Numbered from the stretch's first letter, positions 1 to 6,523 are shown. The stretch is 7,786 nt of DNA from JACQNR01 sp049515175 (GCA_049515175.1 JBEKUI010000226.1:1-7786), one strand, 5' to 3'. Made by a program: numbers and translations. Notes: generated from the letters alone by a model not told the origin.

Positions 1-454
1 CGACGGCGGCGAAGGGTGCCTCATAGACCATAAACTCAAGCAAGTGGTCCAGGTTACGAAACTCGTGAGTTGAGGCGTACCTCTCGCACTGTCTCTTAGC
101 CTCTGCCTGATCCTGGAGCGCGTTGAACAAAATGGTCTTCACCGCTCGAGGGTCGGTTTCAAATGACAGTGAGAACTCGAGGATCTGCACAGCGATATGC
201 CGGAGCGGATCGTGGGCCGCAAGCTCATTCTCTACCACGAAGAGCCGGGGCCTTTTACCACTGAGATCGATCACGTAACCGTCGGGAACATTCCGCAGAC
301 CTCCCTTGGTGCCGATCTTCTTCTTGATGTCAAGGTATATGCGGCTCGTGCCGAAGAGTGCAGCTCGCACCTGTAGGACGGATGACTCCAGGTCCCCCTC
401 ACTCTCGTACCCGACACGACGATATGCACAGCTCTTTGTCCAGATTAAGCTCAT
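1..454 (-). CDS. Conserved hypothetical protein, possible PD-(D/E)XK nuclease fold (3' end beyond window)
   Basis: An open frame runs from ATG at 454 leftward off the window edge, giving 151 codons without a stop. An in-frame TAG lies 15 codons upstream and no other usual start codon lies between, so 454 is the only reasonable start; a GGGGG run sits just upstream as a weak ribosome binding site. The protein begins MSLIWTKSCAYRRVG. An acidic helix follows near residues 20-34 (DLESSVLQVRAALFG), then a basic KKKIG segment, then VPDGYVID (56-63) and LFVVENELAAHDPLRHIAVQ (71-90). The order helix Glu, then PD, then a hydrophobic strand ending ExE resembles a PD-(D/E)XK core with D58, E75 and E77, the last in place of the usual Lys. 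I recall similar uncharacterised proteins in many bacteria, but the nuclease reading is inference. Codon use looks less GC-biased than in the other genes (ATA, TTA, AGA, AGG all occur), which hints at acquisition. The gene is confident; its function is not. Confidence 0.8.
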   Translation of the reverse strand, partial: MSLIWTKSCAYRRVGYESEGDLESSVLQVRAALFGTSRIYLDIKKKIGTKGGLRNVPDGYVIDLSGKRPRLFVVENELAAHDPLRHIAVQILEFSLSFETDPRAVKTILFNALQDQAEAKRQCERYASTHEFRNLDHLLEFMVYEAPFAAV

Positions 455-508
455 AGTGCCCCCGCCGCTTAAGCCGCGATCTGCAACTTCGGATTCGATC
501 TAGGCCGG

Positions 509-518
509 AGTGTACACT
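509..518. promoter_or_regulatory. Perfect 10-base palindrome AGTGTACACT, possible operator
   Basis: AGTGTACACT equals its own reverse complement and lies 55 bases upstream of the start codon of the minus-strand gene, a plausible place for an operator or promoter-overlapping site. It could arise by chance. I see no second copy elsewhere in the window and no clear -10/-35 pair around it. Confidence 0.2.
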
Positions 519-596
519 GAGAAGGCAAGTGTTAGCTATCAGGCATCGCGGGTGGCGCGGACAGCGCTCTGTGATGTCTGCGAAACAAGAAAGTAG

Positions 597-622
597 CGCA
601 ACGCTCGCTTTCCAGCGTTGCG
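597..622. repeat. Inverted repeat, 9-bp stem and 8-nt loop
   Basis: CGCAACGCT (597-605) pairs perfectly with AGCGTTGCG (614-622) around the loop CGCTTTCC. No T-run follows on either strand, so it is not a textbook intrinsic terminator. It is the first of three similarly sized hairpins at 597-709. TTTCCAGCG (609-617) is also complementary to CGCTGGAAA (672-680), so a longer-range fold competes with the local one. It is probably a REP-like intergenic element. Confidence 0.6.
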
Positions 623-648
623 GACTTTCCATCGCGACGCGGCACTGG

Positions 649-674
649 GCGGCGCGACAAAGGCTTCGCGCCGC
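649..674. repeat. Inverted repeat, 8-bp stem and 10-nt loop
   Basis: GCGGCGCG (649-656) pairs perfectly with CGCGCCGC (667-674) around a ten-base loop (657-666). It is the second hairpin in the 597-709 series, and its right arm overlaps the CGCTGGAAA segment that can also pair with 609-617. Confidence 0.55.
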
Positions 675-683
675 TGGAAACGC

Positions 684-709
684 CGCAGGACTGAACTACG
701 AGTCCTGCG
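684..709. repeat. Inverted repeat, 9-bp stem and 8-nt loop
   Basis: CGCAGGACT (684-692) pairs perfectly with AGTCCTGCG (701-709) around GAACTACG. Stem and loop lengths match those of the 597-622 hairpin although the stem sequence differs. That fits related REP-like units rather than unrelated chance palindromes, but only a genome-wide copy count would settle it. Confidence 0.6.
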
Positions 710-761
710 CTGCGTCTTGTGCGGAGAGCGGGCAGGCCCGGAGGGCCCAAAGAGTGTAGCC

Positions 762-820
762 CTGTAGCGCCGCTCTATGAGCGGCGATTTCCTCCCGGCG
801 GTCATAGACCGCCGCTACAG
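762..820. repeat. 59-base nested (cloverleaf-like) palindromic element
   Basis: Outer arms CTGTAGC (762-768) and GCTACAG (814-820) are perfect inverted repeats. Directly inside them are two abutting hairpins: 769-785, with a 7-bp stem and loop TAT, and 797-813, with a 7-bp stem and loop ATA. An 11-base linker, GATTTCCTCCC (786-796), separates them. The two hairpin stems differ at two positions, and both are changed on each side: pair 770C-784G corresponds to 798G-812C, and 773C-781G to 801G-809C. Base pairing is therefore preserved. The whole unit can fold into a three-way-junction shape on either strand. It looks like a REP or MITE-type intergenic repeat. The first 13 bases from 760 (CCCTGTAGCGCCG) recur exactly at 7633-7645. 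Confidence 0.85.
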
Positions 821-823
821 CTC

Positions 824-841
824 CCCCCGCGCGCGCGGGGG
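824..841. repeat. 18-base GC-only perfect palindrome
   Basis: The sequence 824-841 is five C, then alternating GC, then five G, and equals its own reverse complement. It starts four bases after the nested palindromic element and may be part of the same intergenic module. Such alternating CG tracts can extrude a cruciform or adopt Z-DNA; this is a general property and not shown here. Confidence 0.6.
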
Positions 842-946
842 AAGAACCGCGCGGGCCTTGCTGCCCGTCGCTTCGCCCGAAGTGTGCTATCAATCGCGCA
901 GTCATTCCTTATGGGTAAAACAGCTATCCGCCTGCGAGGAATCCTG

Positions 947-952
947 TACAAT
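947..952 (+). promoter_or_regulatory. Candidate -10 box (TACAAT) for the ATPase gene
   Basis: TACAAT inside CTGTACAATG resembles a sigma-70 -10 hexamer and would start transcription near base 959, giving a leader of about 140 bases before the ATPase start codon. No good -35 hexamer is visible 16-18 bases upstream, so the call is weak. Confidence 0.3.
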
Positions 953-959
953 GGGGGCA

Positions 960-1092
960 TAGTCACGGGGCAGGCTGGCACGGTCTTGGCCGCTCCCCGC
1001 CGGACGGCGGCGAGCGAGTAGATTCCTTGCGGTCTCTGGCCAGGCTGGCCACAGGGTGGGGGCCGGACTTTCCGGCATACCCCCGAGGAGGG
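960..1092 (+). promoter_or_regulatory. Structured 5' leader and strong Shine-Dalgarno of the ATPase gene
   Basis: Between the candidate promoter and the start codon lie three foldable elements. One is a hairpin with 11-base arms at 992-1002 and 1005-1015, with one C-C mismatch. The next is a 15-base inverted repeat TGGCCAG-G-CTGGCCA at 1037-1051. The last is a hairpin GCCGGA-CTT-TCCGGC at 1062-1076, extended by GGGG (1058-1061) pairing with CCCC (1080-1083) around a three-base bulge. This last stem ends two bases before the Shine-Dalgarno GAGGAGGG (1085-1092), which is seven bases from the ATG. CAGGCTGGC occurs twice in the leader (971-979 and 1041-1049). Placement next to the ribosome binding site would suit translational control. 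I cannot match it to a known riboswitch class. Confidence 0.4.
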
Positions 1093-1098
1093 AAAGGC

Positions 1099-2343
1099 AT
1101 GGACTTCGCCAACATTCCGCCGGTCGAGGACGTCGAGCGTACCGGGGTTCGCCGCAGCCTGTTGGAGGACCTGGCGCTCAAGACTTTTTACCTTATGGGC
1201 GAAGTGGCCTTGCGCGAGGTGGCCGCCCAGATGCGCGTTGGGTCGGGGATTGTCAAAGAACTGTTCGACGCCCTGCGCAAGGACCAGTTCCTTGAGATCA
1301 AAGGCATGGCGGGGGGCGATTTCCGGGTTACGACCACGGCCCAGGGCAGGGAAAGAGCCACGGCGCTCCTCGAGCAGAACCAGTACGCCGGCCCGGCGCC
1401 GGTTTCGCTGAAGGACTACGTGGGGCGTGTCCGGCAACAAAGCGTGCGGGACTTCAATGTGCGACCGGAGGATATGGCCCAGGCCTTTGAGCATCTGGTG
1501 CTCAGCGAGCCCATGCTGAAACAGCTCGGGACGGCGATGGTTTCCGGCACCTCCTTGCTACTCCACGGCCCCACCGGGACCGGCAAGACGGTGATCGCCG
1601 AAGCGATGCCCCGCGTCTATCACGACCGGGTCTGGATCCCGCACGCCGTCGAGGTGGACGGACAGATCATCGTGGTGTTCGATCCGCTTCTCCATGAGAG
1701 CGTCCCGGACCCGCTGCACACCCCGCACGACGAGCGCTGGGTGATGTGCAAGCGGCCGCGAGTGCTGGTGGGCGCCGAACTCACCTTCGAGCTGCTTGAC
1801 TTGCAGTTCAACCCCGCCAGCAGGTTTTACGCGGCCCCCGTGCAGATGAAAGCCAACAACGGGGTCCTCATCGTGGACGATTTCGGCCGGCAGCGCATCC
1901 GCCCGGAAGATCTGCTCAGTCGCTGGATTCTTCCCCTCGACCGACGCATCGATTTTCTGACCCTTGCCGGAGGGCGAAAGATGGAGATTCCCTTCGACCT
2001 CTTTGTGATCTTCGCGACGGGCCGCGAGCTGTCCGAGCTCGCCGACCCGGCCTTTCTGCGCCGTATCCCCAACAAGATCAAAGTGAGTCCCATGAAGAAG
2101 GGACAGTTCAAGGAGGTTTTCCAGCGGGTTTGTCTGGAGTACGGCATGGGATGCGATCTGGAGGTCATCGACTATCTCATCGAACTGCTGGAGAAGGAAT
2201 ATCGCCAGCCCTTGCGCGCCTCCTATCCGCGCGACCTGCTCAATCAGATTCGGTGGAGTGCCCAGTACGAGGGGAGCAGCCCGCAAGTCTCGCGCGAGAC
2301 GGTGCTCGAAGCCTGCCGGGACTACTTTCCGGCTGCTTCTTGA
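1099..2343 (+). CDS. AAA+ ATPase with N-terminal winged-helix-like region
   Basis: The protein has 414 residues. The ATG at 1099 is chosen because GAGGAGGG sits seven bases upstream; the frame stays open back to a TTG at 1027 but without a ribosome site there. Residues 15-95 look like a winged helix (LALKTFYLMGEVALREVA, then an FRVTTTAQGRERA wing and helix). The ATPase domain has Walker A GPTGTGKT (157-164) and a Walker B-like VLIVDDF (256-262), with Asp where Glu is usual. A sensor-1-like FATGRE (305-310), an RR pair at 321-322 as candidate arginine finger, and a sensor-2-like YPRDL (376-380) follow. No membrane segment or signal peptide is seen, so it is probably cytoplasmic. It resembles a widespread group of uncharacterised bacterial AAA proteins with a VDDFGRQ signature, loosely MoxR-like; their substrate is unknown to me. 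It is monocistronic here. The ATPase call is firm; the biological role is open. Confidence 0.9.
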   Translation: MDFANIPPVEDVERTGVRRSLLEDLALKTFYLMGEVALREVAAQMRVGSGIVKELFDALRKDQFLEIKGMAGGDFRVTTTAQGRERATALLEQNQYAGPAPVSLKDYVGRVRQQSVRDFNVRPEDMAQAFEHLVLSEPMLKQLGTAMVSGTSLLLHGPTGTGKTVIAEAMPRVYHDRVWIPHAVEVDGQIIVVFDPLLHESVPDPLHTPHDERWVMCKRPRVLVGAELTFELLDLQFNPASRFYAAPVQMKANNGVLIVDDFGRQRIRPEDLLSRWILPLDRRIDFLTLAGGRKMEIPFDLFVIFATGRELSELADPAFLRRIPNKIKVSPMKKGQFKEVFQRVCLEYGMGCDLEVIDYLIELLEKEYRQPLRASYPRDLLNQIRWSAQYEGSSPQVSRETVLEACRDYFPAAS

Positions 2344-2344
2344 A

Positions 2345-2367
2345 GACGCCGGCAGCCCAGCGGCGTC
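2345..2367. terminator. Hairpin between convergent genes, possible bidirectional terminator
   Basis: GACGCCG (2345-2351) pairs with CGGCGTC (2361-2367) around a nine-base loop, starting two bases after the ATPase stop codon. The minus-strand gene ends at 2401, so the hairpin could serve both genes. There is no clear T-run on either side, so termination is inferred from position and stem alone. Confidence 0.4.
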
Positions 2368-2400
2368 CCGCGCCGTGTTCCAATCCCGCTTTTCAGATTC

Positions 2401-5400
2401 TCATCGCTTGGCGCCGCTCTCGAGCGTTCCCGCCAGTTTCTCGATTTCTTCTTTCCCCAGATAGTAGCCGACGCGGTAGGTGTACGGTCGGTCCTTCTCT
2501 GCAAAGGCGGGATAGACGGCGCGAATCAGCGCCGAATGGTTCTGCGTGACGACCTGGGTGGTCTGCGGCGGAGTGAGGAACATTAGCGCGAACGTAAGTC
2601 CCGTATTTTTGTTGATTGTGCCGAAGTACCCACCCCGCTGTTCCAAGCTGAGAGTTTTCTGGGCGGCGAAGTCCTCTTTGGGGTGTCCGGAGGAGAACCA
2701 CTGGTTATAGCTGGACTCCCCGGCCCCGCGGAAAGGCACCGAAGTTTCGAGCACGTAGGCCTGAGGCTTGTCAATTCCTTGTGGGGTCACGGAAGTCGTC
2801 GACACGAGGACGTTCTGGTTTCCGGCGAGAGTGAGGACGCGTTTGAGCGTCACACCTTTTGGGTAAATATCCGGCGCCTCGTATTCGAACTCGACTTCGG
2901 CCTGAGCGCCGGCTGCGGAGCGGACGCGCAGCGAGTAGGGCCGGTTGTAGAGGCCTAGCCAGTTGGCGTTGGTCCAGTCCGGCAAGCCTTTCATGTCGCC
3001 AGGCTCGAAGCGGGCCAGGAAGGAATCGCGCATCCCCCCGACCGAATCGAAGACATTGGCGTTCGTCTCCTTGAAGACGTAAGCAAAAGACCGCCCACCG
3101 GCCTGCGGGCTCAGGAAGCAGCGGACGGCGCGATTCTCCAGAATCAAATCCTCGAAACCGTCGCGGTCGTAATCGAGCTTGTAGGCGATGGCATCGCCTT
3201 CGCGCAGGGCGGCGATCAGCACGGCGTCGCTCACCGCGTAAGAGCCGGCGTGCAAACGAAGACCGAACCGATAGACTCCCGAACCCTGGGTCAAGGGCGC
3301 GCGCAATTCCACCGTGGTTTCACCGCCCGGCGGCAGGACCAACTGCGAACTGGCGGGAGTCACATTGAGGTCTTTCGATTCGGTGGCCAGCGTGACCACC
3401 TGCTCGTGGTCGAGCCAGTTCTTCACGTGCAGCTGCACCACTGCGTCGCCGGGCAGGTTCACCGTGGTGAGGAGGGGATGAACAATGGGAATGGATTGGT
3501 CCTCGCGCAAGGGGAAGGACTGCGTGGGGCCAAGCGAGTAATCAAAGGGATGATGGATGGTGGCTTGGGATTTCCAGGCCCAAGTTACGGCGGAACCCGT
3601 CTCACGCAGCGTGGCGATCAGTTCTTCGGACTGGTTCTCTGCTGCGTGGGTGGGAATTTCAATGGGGAAACTGAACTCCCGCGCCGCGCGCCCGGGAATG
3701 TGAACCGAGAGCGGCGGGTTTTCCGCCTTGTACACGGAGCCGGCCACGAAGTCGAGAGCACCTTCCAGGGACGCAGGGTTGGGGTTCTCCACTCGCAAGC
3801 GTACCGCTCGCGTCTCGCCCGTGATCCAGGTTCCTTTCGCCTGAATTGTGATGCGAGGCCCCTCGCGGGGATAATCGACCTCGAGGACGCGCACGAAGTG
3901 CGGTGCGGAGCCGTGCGGCATTCGGATGACATAAAGCTGGCGCGTGCCATCCTCCTGGATGGCTGCCTCCGTGCCATCGATCCGCGCGCCAGTGGGGCGC
4001 GCCGAGAGTCGCAGCGCCACTTCAGCCTCCGCCGGCGCCGTAAACTCCAGCCTCAGCGACTTCCCGTCGTAATCGACGTGTGAGAGCTCCGCCGTCGCGT
4101 AATAGATTTCGTCCGTGGTTTCCAGCCCCGGAGCTGTCTCCCAGTAGGGATTCCTGAGCGGAACACGCACGGGCAGCAGGAGGGATTCGCGCGGCGGCAG
4201 CGTCAGCCGCGGCAGGCGCAGGAGCGACTCCGCCGCGGGCGTCCGGGATGAAGAGCGCGGGTCGGCGAGCGCCACCTCCACCGTTCGCGCCTCTTGCACC
4301 GCGAAATTCGTCACTCCCACAAAGGCGTATTGGATTCGGGCGCGCTCGAACTCCTCGCGCGGGTCGGCCAGGAGTTCCGTGACGTACAGGCCCGGGTCAC
4401 GCGGATTGGGAGACTCCACCTCCGCCGCCACCTGACGGGGCGCGCCCGCCTCCTTGAGCAGGGCCGCCAGCATCGGCCGCGCGGCTTTCTGAGCTTCTTC
4501 GGAATAGTCGCGCCCGCGGGGTGCGCTCTGCGCTTCCGGCCCTTCCGCTGGCGCCGACCAACGCGAAAAATCCGCCCCGAAAAACAGCACCCGGCCCTCG
4601 CCGAATTGGACGCTCGCACCCACGATTCCGCCGCGCGCGTCGCGGGCGAAGACTTTGACCTCCGTCCGCTGCTTCTTGGGTAGCGTCAGTACGAAGCGTG
4701 ACGCCAGCGCGCGGGCCGTTGTGCCGTCGGCGAATCGGACCGTAGTCTCTCCCGGCGCCGGCTGCGCCTTACCGAAAGGCTCGAAGAGTTCATCAAAGGC
4801 TTTCCCTTTCGGGAGAGAAGGAAACGCCACCAGGGTTCCTCCCTCCGCCACGTAATCGCGGACCATGCGCTGGGCTTTGTCCGAGTATCGCTCGAGGTGC
4901 GGGAAACGCTTTACTTCCGCCTTGCCACTGACCAGGTTGGGCAGCAGCAGGACGCCGTAGCGCCGGAAATTCTCCGCCGGCGAATGGTCCGAGTCGATCA
5001 GCTCCAGGTTGATGTGATCAACCGCCGCCGACCAGAGGACGCGGCGAGAGAAGCTCGCCACGTAGTCGGCCTCGGCGGCACTCAAGTCGGCCTGGGGGAA
5101 TGTCGCCATGGGATAGATCAGGCCGGCATCCGCGACGAAGTGCGACGAGGCCAGGAGCGGGCCCATGCCGGCGATAAGCCGGCCATTCCGCCGCACCGGG
5201 ACGGCGCGCGCGGTTTCTTTCCCGGCATAATTCACGGCGGCTTCCCAGCCGTAGAAATGGTTGGTCCATGGCACTTCATATCCGGCGGGGTAGAGGGTGT
5301 CGTTGGGTGGGAAGTAGCTCAACCCTTTAAGGCCGTTCTGAAACATCACCCGGCTGGCCACCAGGGTGTTGGAAGGATCGGTGAGCGCGGCGTACGTGTC

Positions 5401-6408
5401 GCTCTCTTTCGGGAACCAGCCCGCCTGAAACTCGATGTGTATCGGCGCAAACAACGGCTGCGTCTTCAGAATATCGGTCAGGAACTTGTTCTTGGCGGCT
5501 TCCTCGGGGGTGGTAAATCCCCCCTGCGCGGACCATTGGTAACCCTGCCCCAGATTCCAAAAGGGTTCCGTCGTGACATCATTCGCCTCGGCATTCACTC
5601 GCATCTGCGCCGCATCGAGGTAAATGGGGATGGGGCTATGATGGACGGCCTCCTGGGCGTACTTGCGGAGCAGGTCCATGTATTTCCAGAAATTAGGGCC
5701 GTTGTAGTTGGCATAGCCGATGGCCTGGTCGTCATCCAGTTGGAGACTGATGACCGGCCCGCCCGCTCCGGCCAGCAGCGGGCGCACGAGCGAATAGAGA
5801 TGGTCGTACCACTCCTGCGTGTACCGCAGGTGGGTATCGTTCTTTAGCCATTGAGTCGCCGCCTCTTCGGATTGTTCATACTGAAGCGCCGACCAGCGCG
5901 GGTAGCGGCCTTCCAGGATGGCCTGTTCCGACATGTGGTATTCGGGCCGGCGCAGCAGCCAGTCCGGGTACCCGCCGTTTCGCCATTCGCTGGTGTCGTA
6001 GGGGCCGGGGCGCAGGGTCACCTTGAATCCCAGGAGATCAGCCAGCTGCAACAGATATTTCAAGTCACGGCGGGGGTTGGTGTGGCCGTCAAAGTCCAGA
6101 ACCTCCTCTTCCGGCTGATGCCAGTTCCAAAGCGGGAGAATATCCAGGGTGTTGATGCCCAGCGATTTCAATCGCGCCAGCTCTTCCGCCCAGCGGTCCC
6201 GCGGCAGACGGTAATAGAAAAACGCCGCCGCGTGCTCGAAGAAGGGCTTGCCGTCCACCCAGTATTCGGGACGGCCATTCACCACCACGCAGCGGTTGTT
6301 CGCCGTACCCACGACGTGCTGGATTCGGTCGGCGGCACGGGCCGCCGGGAGGAGCAACAGGGCCGCAAGCATCGCGACCGGCGCCAGACGGGATCGCAAA
6401 GACTTCAT
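2401..6408 (-). CDS. Secreted multidomain GH35-like glycoside hydrolase (beta-galactosidase-like)
   Basis: The protein has 1335 residues counted from ATG 6408. This start is preferred over GTG 6420 because it gives a clean signal peptide (MKSLRSRL, a hydrophobic core, then ARA before ADRIQ; cleavage near 25) and GGAAGAGG lies 11 bases upstream. Residues about 40-365 match the GH35 barrel: GINTLDILPLWNWHQP (84-99), LRPGPYDTSEWRNGGYPDWL (132-151), GGPVISLQLDDDQ (216-228) and IEFQAGWF (325-332). E326 fits the nucleophile. The acid/base Glu of GH35 (in the family's ENEY) aligns with D227 of DDDQ. Residues about 425-615 look like the GATase-like domain of GH42 enzymes (YGVLLLPNL, YVAEGGTLVAFP, FGEGRVLFFGADFSRW). 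Several beta-sandwich regions follow (about 670-1070). The C-terminal 260 residues contain LDYDRDGFEDLILEN, a possible calcium loop, and resemble the mutarotase-like C-terminal domain of some GH57 enzymes. It probably acts on galactosides or a related glycan in the periplasm or outside the cell. Activity and substrate are unproven, and it is far longer than typical bacterial GH35. Confidence 0.85.
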   Translation of the reverse strand: MKSLRSRLAPVAMLAALLLLPAARAADRIQHVVGTANNRCVVVNGRPEYWVDGKPFFEHAAAFFYYRLPRDRWAEELARLKSLGINTLDILPLWNWHQPEEEVLDFDGHTNPRRDLKYLLQLADLLGFKVTLRPGPYDTSEWRNGGYPDWLLRRPEYHMSEQAILEGRYPRWSALQYEQSEEAATQWLKNDTHLRYTQEWYDHLYSLVRPLLAGAGGPVISLQLDDDQAIGYANYNGPNFWKYMDLLRKYAQEAVHHSPIPIYLDAAQMRVNAEANDVTTEPFWNLGQGYQWSAQGGFTTPEEAAKNKFLTDILKTQPLFAPIHIEFQAGWFPKESDTYAALTDPSNTLVASRVMFQNGLKGLSYFPPNDTLYPAGYEVPWTNHFYGWEAAVNYAGKETARAVPVRRNGRLIAGMGPLLASSHFVADAGLIYPMATFPQADLSAAEADYVASFSRRVLWSAAVDHINLELIDSDHSPAENFRRYGVLLLPNLVSGKAEVKRFPHLERYSDKAQRMVRDYVAEGGTLVAFPSLPKGKAFDELFEPFGKAQPAPGETTVRFADGTTARALASRFVLTLPKKQRTEVKVFARDARGGIVGASVQFGEGRVLFFGADFSRWSAPAEGPEAQSAPRGRDYSEEAQKAARPMLAALLKEAGAPRQVAAEVESPNPRDPGLYVTELLADPREEFERARIQYAFVGVTNFAVQEARTVEVALADPRSSSRTPAAESLLRLPRLTLPPRESLLLPVRVPLRNPYWETAPGLETTDEIYYATAELSHVDYDGKSLRLEFTAPAEAEVALRLSARPTGARIDGTEAAIQEDGTRQLYVIRMPHGSAPHFVRVLEVDYPREGPRITIQAKGTWITGETRAVRLRVENPNPASLEGALDFVAGSVYKAENPPLSVHIPGRAAREFSFPIEIPTHAAENQSEELIATLRETGSAVTWAWKSQATIHHPFDYSLGPTQSFPLREDQSIPIVHPLLTTVNLPGDAVVQLHVKNWLDHEQVVTLATESKDLNVTPASSQLVLPPGGETTVELRAPLTQGSGVYRFGLRLHAGSYAVSDAVLIAALREGDAIAYKLDYDRDGFEDLILENRAVRCFLSPQAGGRSFAYVFKETNANVFDSVGGMRDSFLARFEPGDMKGLPDWTNANWLGLYNRPYSLRVRSAAGAQAEVEFEYEAPDIYPKGVTLKRVLTLAGNQNVLVSTTSVTPQGIDKPQAYVLETSVPFRGAGESSYNQWFSSGHPKEDFAAQKTLSLEQRGGYFGTINKNTGLTFALMFLTPPQTTQVVTQNHSALIRAVYPAFAEKDRPYTYRVGYYLGKEEIEKLAGTLESGAKR

Positions 6409-6419
6409 GGGGGGAAGCA

Positions 6420-6427
6420 CCTCTTCC
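6420..6427 (-). promoter_or_regulatory. Ribosome binding site deciding the glycosidase start
   Basis: On the minus strand GGAAGAGG lies 11 bases before ATG 6408 but directly abuts the alternative GTG 6420, too close to serve it. This favours the ATG. GGAAG and the following CTTCC form a small five-base-pair hairpin that would partly cover the site. Confidence 0.5.
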
Positions 6428-6491
6428 GATACGATTTGCGGGGCTGGGTTCTAAGATAACTATCGTAGCGCCAAGCGGGGGGAAATTCCAG

Positions 6492-6523
6492 TTGCCCCGA
6501 ATACCGTCTGGCAATGCTAGAAT
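6492..6523 (+). promoter_or_regulatory. Candidate extended -10 promoter of the SIS gene
   Basis: TGCTAGAAT (6515-6523) matches an extended -10 (TG-n-TAGAAT). TTGCCC at 6492-6497 could be a -35, but the spacer is 20 bases, longer than optimal; an extended -10 tolerates a poor -35. Transcription would start near 6530, downstream of the in-frame ATG at 6514. That argues for a later translation start. Confidence 0.45.

Larger units (their letters stand above)
455..1098. other. Intergenic region rich in inverted repeats, no convincing gene
   Basis: No frame here has both a plausible start and a protein-like composition. Short open frames on both strands are rich in Arg, Ala and Ser and overlap one another, as expected for high-GC non-coding DNA. 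The region holds a 10-base palindrome near the left gene, three simple hairpins with 8-9 base-pair stems, a 59-base nested palindrome, an 18-base GC palindrome, and the promoter and leader of the ATPase gene. The two flanking genes diverge, so it carries the 5' regions of both. Confidence 0.75.

Noticed and set aside
597..841. CRISPR array
   Set aside because: The repeated units differ in sequence, are palindromic throughout, and are not separated by spacers of constant length.
960..1092. Cyclic di-GMP or cobalamin riboswitch in the ATPase leader
   Set aside because: GTCACGGGGCAGG loosely recalls one end of the cyclic di-GMP class I motif and GGCCACAGGG recalls a cobalamin box, but the other conserved segments of each class are absent.
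1027..1098. TTG start for the ATPase
   Set aside because: The ATG at 1099 has an excellent Shine-Dalgarno seven bases upstream, and the extension is encoded within the hairpins of the leader.
802..1494. 230-codon minus-strand open frame across the ATPase start and the palindromic repeat
   Set aside because: It spans non-coding palindromes and the antisense of the winged-helix region, with no domain-like pattern and no ribosome site noted.
3250..4083. 277-codon plus-strand open frame inside the glycosidase-like gene
   Set aside because: It is antisense to clear coding sequence, has no ribosome site, and its composition (rich in Arg, Gly and His) is that of a frame shadow in high-GC DNA.
4897..5847. 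316-codon plus-strand open frame antisense to the GH35-like barrel
   Set aside because: The opposite strand encodes the conserved catalytic motifs. This frame has no recognisable domain and is explained by GC-biased codon positions.
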